21,672 nucleotides of DNA from DATFGK01 sp046712825 (GTDB taxonomy: Bacteria; Actinomycetota; AC-67), in NCBI GenBank assembly GCA_046712825.1, contig JBKKCR010000044.1:1-21672 (forward strand), read 5' to 3'. Shown piece by piece: positions 7,300 to 13,202 of the stretch (the first letter of the stretch is position 1; every line of letters starts with the position of its first letter). The notes beneath the pieces are model-generated. The model was not told the DNA's origin. It worked only from the letters and a program-made list of their open reading frames with translations, and made no database searches. Position numbers and translations under genes: made by a program.

Positions 7300-9411
7300 G
7301 TGCTACCCTGGGTCGCTGGGGGTGTCCGGGCCCCAGCGGACGGGAGGATCCAAGCCATCGCCGAGCAGGGCTCGCAACGCGAATACACCCCCCCGAGCGA
7401 GAAGCCTTCCTCCCTTCTCTCGCTCCTGAAACGCCGCTACTTCCGCCGGTTATGGGCGATCACCACGGTGTCCAGCCTGGGCGACTGGCTCGGCGTTTTC
7501 GCGCTCGTCGGCTTCGTTCAGCAACTGTCGGGCAAGCCGGAGTTCGCCGTCGGAGGAGTGCTGCTCTTCCGGGTAGTGCCAGGCTTGTTCTTCGGTCCGT
7601 TCGCCGGCGTGCTCGCCGACCGGTTCGACCGCCGGCGGCTGATGATCATCGCCGACGTCTCCCGCGCGGTCCTCATCGCCTCGATCCCATTCATCAATCG
7701 CCTGTGGGCGCTCTTCTTGGTCTCGACCCTCATGGAGCTCCTTACGCTCATGTGGTCGCCGGCGAAGGAGGCGACGCTTCCCAACCTGGTCGAGCGCGAC
7801 GAGCTGATGACCGCCAACCAGCTCTCGCTGATCACGACCTACGGAACCTTCCCGCTCGCCGGAGCCATCCTGGCGGGGCTCGCCGCGCTCGCCGGGCTCC
7901 TGGGCCGGATCGACGCGTTCAGCGTTCTGAAGGATCAGCCCGCGTCGCTCGCCTTCTTCGTCGACGCGGCGACGTTCCTTTTCTCGGCAGCGATGGTCGC
8001 GACGTTCCCCGCGCACCTTATGAAAGCCAAGCGTGCTCGCACCGAGTTCAGCGCCGGGCACGCATTGCAGGACTTGAGAGAAGGACTGCGGTTCGTCCGA
8101 TCCGACCGGAAGGTACGCACGCTCGTCGTAGGCGCCTGGATCGCCTTCACGGGCGGCGGAGCCATGATCGGGCTCGGGCCGATCTTCGCTAAGAGGGTGG
8201 TGGGTGGTTCCGAAGCGGCCTCGCAGGCCGCGTGGGGTGCGCTGATCGTCGCGGTCGGCGTTGGGTTGGTCGGCGGCATGATCACCGCCGGGGCGATCGC
8301 GCGGAAGGTCGCGCGCGAGCGGATCTTCCCCTTGGGCCTGATCCTTTCGGGCGTCTCGGTGATCTTCGTGGCCTCCATGACTTCCATGGCTCCCGCGATC
8401 GTCGCCACGCTGTTCAGCGGGTTCGGAGCCGGCGTCGCGTGGGTCACGATCTTCACCCTGCTTCAAGAAAGGGTCGACGACCGTTTGCGCGGCCGGATCT
8501 TCGCGACGCTGTACACCGGGGTGATGCTCTCGTTGTTCGTCGCTCTGGGCGGATGGCCGATCATCGCCGGCGCAATCGGGAACCACGTGGTGCACGTTGG
8601 TTCCCGCACGATCGACCTCGCCGGCGTTCGGATCGTCTTCTGGGCGGGCGGCCTGCTCCTGATCGTGGCCGGGCTGGTCGCCATCCGGTCGATGAACCCG
8701 CGGAGCGTTATCGGAAAGGCGCGCGGCCGGATCCGGGGCCTCCAGTTCAGCTCGCAGTTCGGCACTCGTCCGGTCTCCGGTGGCGCCCGTCGCGGCCTCT
8801 TCTTCGCATTCGAGGGCGTCGAGGGGTGCGGCAAGTCGACCCAGGTGAAGCTCCTCTTCGAGACCCTCGAGGCGCAGGGTCGCAAGGTCGTCGTCACGCG
8901 CGAGCCGGGCGGAACGCGCATCGCCGAGCGCATCCGACACGTCGTGCTGGATCCCGATTGCAAGGAGATGGATCCCAAGACCGAGGCCCTGCTGTACGCT
9001 GCCAGCCGCGCCCAGCTCGTCGGTGAGGTGATCAGGCCCGCGCTCGAGGAGGGAGCGATCGTGCTGTGCGACCGCTATCTTGACTCCTCGCTCGCATATC
9101 AGGGGATCGCGCGCGGCCTGGGCGAGGACGACGTCATGCGGCTCAACGTCTGGGCGACGGACGAGACGCTCCCGGATCTCGTCATCCTGCTTCACCTCGA
9201 CCCGGAACTCGGACTCGCGCGAACCAAAGGCGACCCCGACCGGATGGAGCAGGAGGACGTCGCGTTCCACCGCAAGGTGGGAGAGGCGTACCTCCACCTC
9301 GCGCGGTCCTTCCCGAGCCGCTTCGCCGTCATCGACGCTGCCGGCTCGGTCGACGAGGTCCACCGCCAAGTGAGAACGACCATCCTCCCGTTCCTGCGAG
9401 AAGGCGCGTGA
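7300..9411 (+). CDS. tmk: MFS transporter - thymidylate kinase (dTMP kinase) fusion
   Basis: About 703 residues. Residues ~45-470 form a 12-segment Major Facilitator-type membrane domain with a LADRFDRRRLMI loop typical of MFS proteins (between segments 2 and 3). Residues ~495-703 are a complete dTMP kinase (dTMP + ATP to dTDP): P-loop GVEGCGKST (506-514), TREPGGT, the DRY motif in LCDRYLDSSLAYQG and a C-terminal LID-like region with TKGDPDRMEQE. Similar fusions exist in Streptomyces (SCO3542, from memory), so this is a known actinobacterial architecture whose transport substrate is unknown. The start is uncertain: GTG 7300 overlaps no SD, whereas a strong GGGAGG (7342-7347) is followed 9 bases later only by an ATC codon at 7357. 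No ATG, GTG or TTG occurs in frame before the first membrane segment otherwise. The stop overlaps holB (TGATG). Confidence 0.93.
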   Translation: MLPWVAGGVRAPADGRIQAIAEQGSQREYTPPSEKPSSLLSLLKRRYFRRLWAITTVSSLGDWLGVFALVGFVQQLSGKPEFAVGGVLLFRVVPGLFFGPFAGVLADRFDRRRLMIIADVSRAVLIASIPFINRLWALFLVSTLMELLTLMWSPAKEATLPNLVERDELMTANQLSLITTYGTFPLAGAILAGLAALAGLLGRIDAFSVLKDQPASLAFFVDAATFLFSAAMVATFPAHLMKAKRARTEFSAGHALQDLREGLRFVRSDRKVRTLVVGAWIAFTGGGAMIGLGPIFAKRVVGGSEAASQAAWGALIVAVGVGLVGGMITAGAIARKVARERIFPLGLILSGVSVIFVASMTSMAPAIVATLFSGFGAGVAWVTIFTLLQERVDDRLRGRIFATLYTGVMLSLFVALGGWPIIAGAIGNHVVHVGSRTIDLAGVRIVFWAGGLLLIVAGLVAIRSMNPRSVIGKARGRIRGLQFSSQFGTRPVSGGARRGLFFAFEGVEGCGKSTQVKLLFETLEAQGRKVVVTREPGGTRIAERIRHVVLDPDCKEMDPKTEALLYAASRAQLVGEVIRPALEEGAIVLCDRYLDSSLAYQGIARGLGEDDVMRLNVWATDETLPDLVILLHLDPELGLARTKGDPDRMEQEDVAFHRKVGEAYLHLARSFPSRFAVIDAAGSVDEVHRQVRTTILPFLREGA
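7301..7309 (+). promoter_or_regulatory. putative extended -10 (TGC-TACCCT) for the MFS-Tmk gene
   Basis: TGC followed by TACCCT directly after the topA stop codon fits the TGn-TAnnnT pattern seen at several other starts in this window. A transcript would begin near 7316, exactly at the base of the hairpin at 7315-7337. If real, the GTG at 7300 cannot be the start used from this promoter. Confidence 0.35.
7315..7337 (+). other. GC-rich hairpin between topA and the MFS-Tmk gene
   Basis: GCTGGGG (7315-7321) pairs perfectly with CCCCAGC (7331-7337) around a 9-base loop. No T-run follows, so a standard Rho-independent terminator is unlikely. It sits 4 bases before GGGAGG (7342-7347), so it could influence ribosome access or stabilise the 5' end of a tmk transcript. 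Confidence 0.45.
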
Positions 9412-10574
9412 TGGCGATGAGTAAGGACCAACCTCCACCCCTTCCGCAGATGTGGTCGCGGCTCGTCGGGCAAGAGGCCGCGGTCACCGCGCTCGGCGAG
9501 GCGCTCTCCTCCGACAGCCCCGGCCATGCGTGGCTCTTCGTCGGACCCGAAGGGGTCGGTCGCAGGCCGGCGGCCCTCGCGTTCGCGGCCGCGCTCAACT
9601 GTCCCTCGGGCGGCGTCGGATGCGGCGAGTGTTCGTCGTGCGCGAAGGTGCTTCGCTGGGCGCATCCCGACGTGCACCTCATCGTCCCCGAGGGACAGCA
9701 GATACTCGTCGACCAGATCCGCGGCTCGACGACCGACCGAGGGGTGATCCCCGAGGCGCACCGGACGGCGATCGAAGGCGCCGCGAAAGTCTTCGTGATC
9801 GAGGACGCTGCTCAGATGAACCCGCACGCGGCGAACTCGTTGCTGAAGGTGCTGGAGGAGCCGCCGGCCGGCGTCGTGTTCCTCCTCGTGACGGCCGACG
9901 CGCAAGGGCTTCCCGAGACCGTGCTGTCGCGTTGCCGCCGGATCGACTTCGTGCCGCTCGGACCGCAGGCGATCCGCCGCGTGCTCGTGGAGCAGCACAA
10001 CCTCGACGCCGAGCGCGCTGCGTGGGCCGCCCGCGTCGGCGGCAACCTCGCCCGGGCGTTGCGGCTCGCCTTCGACCCCGAGGCGGGAACGCGACGGCTC
10101 GCGCATCTGGGCCTTCTCGCGCGGCTCGCGTCGGCCGAGCTATCCGAAGCGATCCGTGCGGCCGAAGAGATACGAGCCGAAGCGGAAGACGCCGCCGCCG
10201 CGTTGCGGACGCAGCACGAGCGTGAGCTCGAGGACCTGGCCGAGCTCATCGGCGAAGGACGCGGAACCGCGTCGCAGCGCAAGCGCCTCGCCGATCGGCA
10301 GAAGCGCGAGGCGCGACGTGCGGAGCTGGACACCTATCTCTACACGCTCGACGATCTCGCCACGGCGTACCGCGACCGCCTGATCGGCGCCGTCGGCGCC
10401 GACGAGGAGCTCATGGTCGACGACGCGGCGCCGCGCTTGCGCGCGGATCCGTCTTCCGCGCTCCGTGCGCTCGAGCTCATCGAGCGCACCCGGCTGGCGA
10501 TCGAACGCAACGCCGCTCCGCGGCTCGCGCTCGAGGCCTTGTTCGCGGGACTCGGCGCGCTCCCCGTTCGCTAG
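9411..10574 (+). CDS. holB: DNA polymerase III clamp-loader subunit delta'
   Basis: A 387-residue AAA+ clamp-loader subunit, part of the complex that loads the beta sliding clamp. It begins WSRLVGQEAAVTALGEAL, followed by a degenerate P-loop GPEGVGRR (45-52) in which the usual Lys-Thr is replaced. A four-cysteine zinc module follows (NCPSGGVGCGECSSC), then NSLLKVLEEPPAGVVFLLVT and the SRC motif in LSRCRR. The altered P-loop together with SRC and zinc module points to delta' rather than the ATP-hydrolysing gamma/tau. The C-terminal part is helical and charged, with a long Glu/Arg-rich stretch near 245-305 before the collar-like region. ATG 9411 shares a base with the stop of the upstream fusion (TGATG), so translation is probably coupled; GTG 9408 is a less likely start. 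Its place after tmk matches Streptomyces. Confidence 0.95.
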   Translation: MAMSKDQPPPLPQMWSRLVGQEAAVTALGEALSSDSPGHAWLFVGPEGVGRRPAALAFAAALNCPSGGVGCGECSSCAKVLRWAHPDVHLIVPEGQQILVDQIRGSTTDRGVIPEAHRTAIEGAAKVFVIEDAAQMNPHAANSLLKVLEEPPAGVVFLLVTADAQGLPETVLSRCRRIDFVPLGPQAIRRVLVEQHNLDAERAAWAARVGGNLARALRLAFDPEAGTRRLAHLGLLARLASAELSEAIRAAEEIRAEAEDAAAALRTQHERELEDLAELIGEGRGTASQRKRLADRQKREARRAELDTYLYTLDDLATAYRDRLIGAVGADEELMVDDAAPRLRADPSSALRALELIERTRLAIERNAAPRLALEALFAGLGALPVR

Positions 10575-10633
10575 AGAGAGAGCGGATCAAAGGATTTTCG
10601 CCGGCCGCGCCGAACGTTTACCGTGGAGGCACA

Positions 10634-11107
10634 GTGGCGGAAAGACGGCTAATCCGGCTCGATCCCAACGACACCGCGCGGGCACTCGCGAGGGTGCCGT
10701 TGTTCGCGGGCTGCTCCGGCGAGGACCTCCGCGACATCGCTGCGCTGGCGCACATCGTGAGCTTCGAGGACGGTGCCGTGATCGTTCCGGAAGGCGAGGA
10801 AGGTCTCGGGTTCTATCTTCTGCTCTCCGGTGAGGCCGTCGTCTTGCAGGAAGGCGCGGAGGTGAACCGCCTCGGATCGGGTCAGTTCTTCGGTGAGATC
10901 GCGTTGCTCGAGGGAACGCCTCGGACCGCGTCGGTCGTCGCCGTGGGGCGGACGGTTTGCCTCGGTATCCTGCGGAGCGACTTCCGTCCGCTTCTCGTTG
11001 GGCAGCCTCGGATCGCGCTGCGGATCCTCGAGGAAGAAGGGCGACGGATCGATCCAGGGGCCGCAAAATCGCGTGCTACCATGGCCCCCGTTTCTCCGCC
11101 GGAGTAG
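10634..11107 (+). CDS. Stand-alone cyclic-nucleotide-binding (CRP-like) domain protein
   Basis: A 157-residue protein that is essentially one cNMP-binding beta-barrel domain: PLFAGCSGEDLRDIAALA opens the domain, FYLLLSGEAVVLQEG lies mid-domain, and the phosphate-binding cassette FGEIALLEGTPRTASVV carries E88 (ribose contact) and R97 (cyclic phosphate contact) as in ligand-binding members. No helix-turn-helix or enzymatic domain follows, so it is not a complete CRP/FNR transcription factor. It may act as a cAMP/cGMP-sensing partner of another protein. GTG 10634 has a good GGAGG (10625-10629). The TAG stop (11105-11107) lies inside the tRNA-Thr acceptor/D-arm region, a 10-base overlap on the same strand. 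In Mycobacterium an adenylate cyclase gene sits near topA/holB (from memory), so a cAMP link at this locus is conceivable but unproven. Confidence 0.85.
   Translation: MAERRLIRLDPNDTARALARVPLFAGCSGEDLRDIAALAHIVSFEDGAVIVPEGEEGLGFYLLLSGEAVVLQEGAEVNRLGSGQFFGEIALLEGTPRTASVVAVGRTVCLGILRSDFRPLLVGQPRIALRILEEEGRRIDPGAAKSRATMAPVSPPE
11074..11082 (+). promoter_or_regulatory. putative extended -10 (TGC-TACCAT) for tRNA-Thr
   Basis: TGC-TACCAT ends 15 bases before the first base of the tRNA, placing the start about 9 bases upstream of the mature 5' end. The element lies within the coding sequence of the cNMP-binding protein. No clear -35 box is seen. Confidence 0.4.
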
Positions 11108-11172
11108 CTCAGGGGCAGAGCAGCCGCCTCGTAAGCGGCAGGTCGGGAGTTCAAATCTCCCCTCCGGCTCCA
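11098..11172 (+). tRNA. tRNA-Thr (anticodon CGT), CCA encoded
   Basis: The cloverleaf folds fully. Acceptor GCCGGAG pairs with CTCCGGC; D-arm is GCTC-AGGGGCA-GAGC; anticodon arm is GCCGC-CTCGTAA-GCGGC with anticodon CGT at 11130-11132; variable loop is AGGTC; T-arm is GGGAG-TTCAAAT-CTCCC; then discriminator T and a genome-encoded CCA (11170-11172). It reads ACG codons. Its 5' end overlaps the last ten bases of the upstream coding sequence. I see no integrase or duplicated tRNA 3' end nearby that would mark it as an integration site. Confidence 0.97.
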
Positions 11173-11173
11173 C

Positions 11174-11220
11174 CCAGCATCCAACCCTCGTGTGGCGTTG
11201 AGGCTGGTCTTCTTCTTTGT
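11174..11220 (+). terminator. Probable Rho-independent terminator after tRNA-Thr
   Basis: CCAGC (11174-11178) pairs with GCTGG (11203-11207), with an inner CAAC/GTTG pairing, followed by the T-rich run TCTTCTTCTTTGT. The stem is imperfect, but its position two bases after the tRNA and its pyrimidine tail support termination. The stretch 11221-11323 between it and the end of whiB holds nothing I can identify. Confidence 0.5.
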
Positions 11221-11323
11221 CGAAAAAGCTCGCGCGTCGGGACGTAAGTGATCATGACGGTCGCGAGGGTGAGAGGAAGTGCGCCGGCCTGTACGGCGGC
11301 GGTAGCGAACTATTCGTTGCTAA

Positions 11324-11593
11324 CTAACCGGCGCGCTGAAGCGCTTCGGCAAGCACGCGTTGCGCGACACCGCGGCGGAACATCTCCTGGCGTTCGCGCT
11401 CCGTGACCCCGCCCCAGACACCGTAGCGTTCGCGGTGCTCCAGCGAGTACGCGAGACAATCCGTCTTGACGGCGCACGCGGTGCAGATCTCTTTCGCGCG
11501 CCACGCCTCGTCGTCTGAGATCGGAAAGAAAACCTCGGGGTCGACGCCGCGACAGGAACCATCCTCCTGCCACGTCATTCGAGCCTCGTTCAT
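11324..11593 (-). CDS. WhiB-family [4Fe-4S] transcriptional regulator
   Basis: An 89-residue Wbl protein, a family confined almost entirely to Actinobacteria and their phages. The four iron-sulfur ligands are C14, C37, C40 and C46 (spacing C-X22-C-X2-C-X5-C), followed by the turn motif GVWGG (58-62) and a TERER helix. CRGVDPEVFFP is the typical segment around the first cysteine. There is no C-terminal AT-hook of the WhiB7 type; after GVWGG only a short amphipathic, Arg-rich tail remains. I cannot assign a WhiB number. ATG 11593 has a near-perfect AAAGGAGG (11608-11601) at 7-base spacing. Wbl proteins usually act by binding the principal sigma factor. The upstream region (11594-11700) is AT-rich for this genome and contains dyad repeats, so the gene is probably tightly controlled. 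Confidence 0.95.
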   Translation of the reverse strand: MNEARMTWQEDGSCRGVDPEVFFPISDDEAWRAKEICTACAVKTDCLAYSLEHRERYGVWGGVTERERQEMFRRGVAQRVLAEALQRAG

Positions 11594-11621
11594 GGGAGCT
11601 CCTCCTTTGGGTGCTAGCTAG

Positions 11622-11650
11622 AGTTTAACACCGCGGTTGCAATAGTTAAA
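11622..11650 (-). promoter_or_regulatory. Putative whiB promoter: TTTAAC - 17 bp - TAAACT with extended TGT
   Basis: On the minus strand TTTAAC (11650-11645) is separated by 17 bases from TAAACT (11627-11622), which is preceded by TGT. The predicted transcript start is near 11615, about 20 bases before the ATG, leaving room for the strong AAAGGAGG. The -35 matches consensus weakly, so the extended -10 or an activator may carry recognition. Confidence 0.5.
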
Positions 11651-11651
11651 C
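11623..11651. repeat. Perfect inverted repeat GTTTAAC-N15-GTTAAAC overlapping the whiB promoter
   Basis: GTTTAAC at 11623-11629 and GTTAAAC at 11645-11651 are exact reverse complements, with centres 22 bases apart (two helical turns). One arm covers the proposed -10 and the other the proposed -35 of whiB, so a dimeric regulator bound here could block or remodel the promoter. A further GTTTAAC copy occurs at 15482-15488 upstream of ftsH. Confidence 0.5.
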
Positions 11652-11674
11652 CCTCGAAACAGCGGTTTTTTCGG

Positions 11675-11690
11675 GGAATCACGCGATTCC
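11675..11690. repeat. Palindrome GGAATC-ACGC-GATTCC upstream of whiB
   Basis: A perfect 6-base dyad with a 4-base centre lies about 25-40 bases upstream of the proposed whiB -35. It could be an operator or activator site. It is also upstream of the plus-strand gene at 11816, about 110 bases before its proposed -10. The rest of 11594-11815 holds the whiB leader, the promoter parts listed here and the -10 at 11798-11806. Confidence 0.35.
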
Positions 11691-11797
11691 TGAGCGACTT
11701 CGTGCCCTCGTTCCACCGGCTGTGCGGTCGTGCACGCCGCGCGTGGCCCCCGACCGGGCTCGTGCGTTCGGGAACACCGGGAGCGCGGGAGGGGCTG

Positions 11798-11806
11798 TGG
11801 TAGCAT
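11798..11806 (+). promoter_or_regulatory. putative extended -10 (TGG-TAGCAT) for the small membrane protein
   Basis: TGG-TAGCAT ends 9 bases before TTG 11816, so the transcript would have a leader of only a few bases. No -35 is visible at the expected place. This pairing of an extended -10 with an SD-less start supports the TTG. Confidence 0.4.
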
Positions 11807-11815
11807 TTCGACGCT

Positions 11816-12088
11816 TTGACGGGCTCATTCGTACGGAGTGTCGGGGTCGCGGTCGTCACGTTCGTGCTGACGGCCGGTCCGGCGTTCGCCCAGACCCCGA
11901 CGCCCAGCGGACCGCCGAGCTTGCTGCCCAACCCGGCACCCTCGAAGTCTTGGACGTTCTACATGGCGATCGCAACCATCGCGATCGCGTCGTTGACGCT
12001 GATCCTCACGGTTGTCGGCTATCTGGTGCAGGCTCCTGGATTCCGCCGCAGCGACCGCCCTGCTGTTCCTCCGCAAGCCTCTTCTTGA
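11816..12088 (+). CDS. Small hypothetical protein with signal peptide and one transmembrane segment
   Basis: A 90-residue protein, not recognised. It has a convincing N-terminal signal sequence (hydrophobic VGVAVVTFVLTAG, then cleavage-like PAFAQ at 22-26), a short Pro/Ser-rich linker, a transmembrane helix near residues 49-70 (MAIATIAIASLTLILTVVGYLV) and a short Arg/Pro-rich tail. Cleavage would leave a single-span membrane peptide with its N-terminus outside. The TTG start is unusual, but the extended -10 nine bases upstream fits it. It is transcribed away from whiB across a 222-base gap and is followed 48 bases later by the zincin gene. The function cannot be inferred. Confidence 0.6.
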   Translation: MTGSFVRSVGVAVVTFVLTAGPAFAQTPTPSGPPSLLPNPAPSKSWTFYMAIATIAIASLTLILTVVGYLVQAPGFRRSDRPAVPPQASS

Positions 12089-12120
12089 GCGCATCCCTCA
12101 CGGGGACCTTCTCCACGCGG

Positions 12121-12126
12121 TAGCGT
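12121..12126 (+). promoter_or_regulatory. putative -10 (TAGCGT) for the zincin-tilS-hpt operon
   Basis: TAGCGT ends 10 bases before ATG 12137 and no Shine-Dalgarno sequence separates them, consistent with a near-leaderless transcript. It lacks the upstream TG of the other candidates, so support is modest. Confidence 0.3.
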
Positions 12127-12136
12127 GTGACCCGGT

Positions 12137-13198
12137 ATGCCGCCCGCAGAGGTCGCCGACTGGGGTCTCGCTTCCCGTGTTGCGCGTGTGGTCGCAGGCA
12201 CCGGCCCGGAGACAACCGCCGCCGATAGAGCGAAGGTCCGCGGCGACTTCAGGGAATTCGTTCGCGTCGCCGACGGCTTAGTCACCGAGTTCACCGGCCT
12301 GCGTCCCGAAGAGCCGGCCGGCGCGCCGGTCGTCGTCGACCGGGCAGGCTGGATCAACGCCAACGTCGAGGGCTTCCGCGCGATGCTGCACCCCCTCGCG
12401 GAGCGATTCGGTGGGATGAAGGCGGGCGGGCGGCTCGGCCGGAGCGCGATCGGCTTCCAGGTCGGCTTGCTCCTCGGGTATCTCTCGCAGAAAGTCCTCG
12501 GCCAGTACGACCTGCTGCTCGCGACCGGAGGCGCCGGCAAGGTGTACTTCGTCGGCCCGAACATCGTTGCGGCGGAGCGACGCTTGCGTTTCCACCCGGA
12601 AGATTTCCGCCTCTGGATCGCGCTCCACGAAGTGACGCACCGCACCCAGTTCGTCGCCGTCCCGTGGCTCCGCGATCACGTGGCCGGTCTCATCGAGAAA
12701 TACCTCTCGACGGCTGAGCTCGATGCGAAGCGCATCCGCGAGGCGATCGAAAACGTCCGCTCGCTCATCGCGAAAGGTCCGCAAGCGTGGAAGAGCGCGA
12801 ATCTCCTCACCCTTTTCCTGTCGCCGGCCCAGCGGGACGTCGTGGCATCCATGCAGTCGCTCATGACCGTGGTCGAAGGACACGGGAACTTCGTGATGGA
12901 TCGCGTCGGCGCCGAGCACATCCCGACGTTCGCGGAGATGAAAGAGGGGCTCACGAGCAAACGTCAGAACACGAACATGGCGGAGCGAACGCTTCAGCGC
13001 GCGATGGGCCTCGACATGAAGTACGCGCAGTACTCGCAGGGCGAGACGTTCGTGTCGGCCGTCGAGGCCTCCGCCGGAATGCAGGGCGTGAACTTGGTCT
13101 GGGAGCGCGCCGAGAACCTGCCGACGATCGAAGAGCTGACCGACGCCCAGGCCTGGCTCGCGCGCGTCCTCCGCGAGCAGCCGCCGTCCCAGAGCTGA
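12137..13198 (+). CDS. Zinc-dependent metalloprotease, zincin family DUF2342 (F420-locus associated)
   Basis: A 353-residue soluble zincin-like protein. The zinc-binding motif is HEVTH at residues 164-168 (ALHEVTHRTQF), and a later VVEGHGNFVMD segment supplies a plausible third ligand (Glu). Other family features are GFQVGLLLGYLSQKVLGQYD, VYFVGPNI and LTSKRQNTNMAERTLQRAMGLDMKYAQYSQGE. Databases describe this family as zinc-dependent metalloprotease or 'coenzyme F420 biosynthesis-associated protein'; no substrate is established as far as I know. It lies directly before tilS with a 4-base gap, the same order as Rv3626c-Rv3625c in Mycobacterium tuberculosis (from memory). The dacB-type penicillin-binding protein that usually precedes it there is absent here; a small membrane protein gene stands in its place. 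Confidence 0.92.
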   Translation: MPPAEVADWGLASRVARVVAGTGPETTAADRAKVRGDFREFVRVADGLVTEFTGLRPEEPAGAPVVVDRAGWINANVEGFRAMLHPLAERFGGMKAGGRLGRSAIGFQVGLLLGYLSQKVLGQYDLLLATGGAGKVYFVGPNIVAAERRLRFHPEDFRLWIALHEVTHRTQFVAVPWLRDHVAGLIEKYLSTAELDAKRIREAIENVRSLIAKGPQAWKSANLLTLFLSPAQRDVVASMQSLMTVVEGHGNFVMDRVGAEHIPTFAEMKEGLTSKRQNTNMAERTLQRAMGLDMKYAQYSQGETFVSAVEASAGMQGVNLVWERAENLPTIEELTDAQAWLARVLREQPPSQS

Positions 13199-13202
13199 GG
13201 CT

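Noticed and set aside
7450..9438. 662-codon open frame on the minus strand
   Set aside because: Composition-driven antisense of the MFS-Tmk fusion, whose motifs are unmistakable.
11098..11323. tRNA-Thr as an integration site of a genomic island
   Set aside because: No integrase and no duplicated tRNA 3' end; downstream genes (whiB, zincin, tilS) are chromosomal backbone.
11652..11679. Imperfect hairpin CCC-T-CGAAA...TTTCG-GGG as terminator
   Set aside because: It lies upstream of whiB with no gene ending into it; the bulged stem is better seen as part of the control region.
11324..11700. whiB7-type resistance regulator with attenuator leader
   Set aside because: The protein lacks the C-terminal AT-hook and the leader between the proposed transcript start and ATG is too short for an attenuator ORF.
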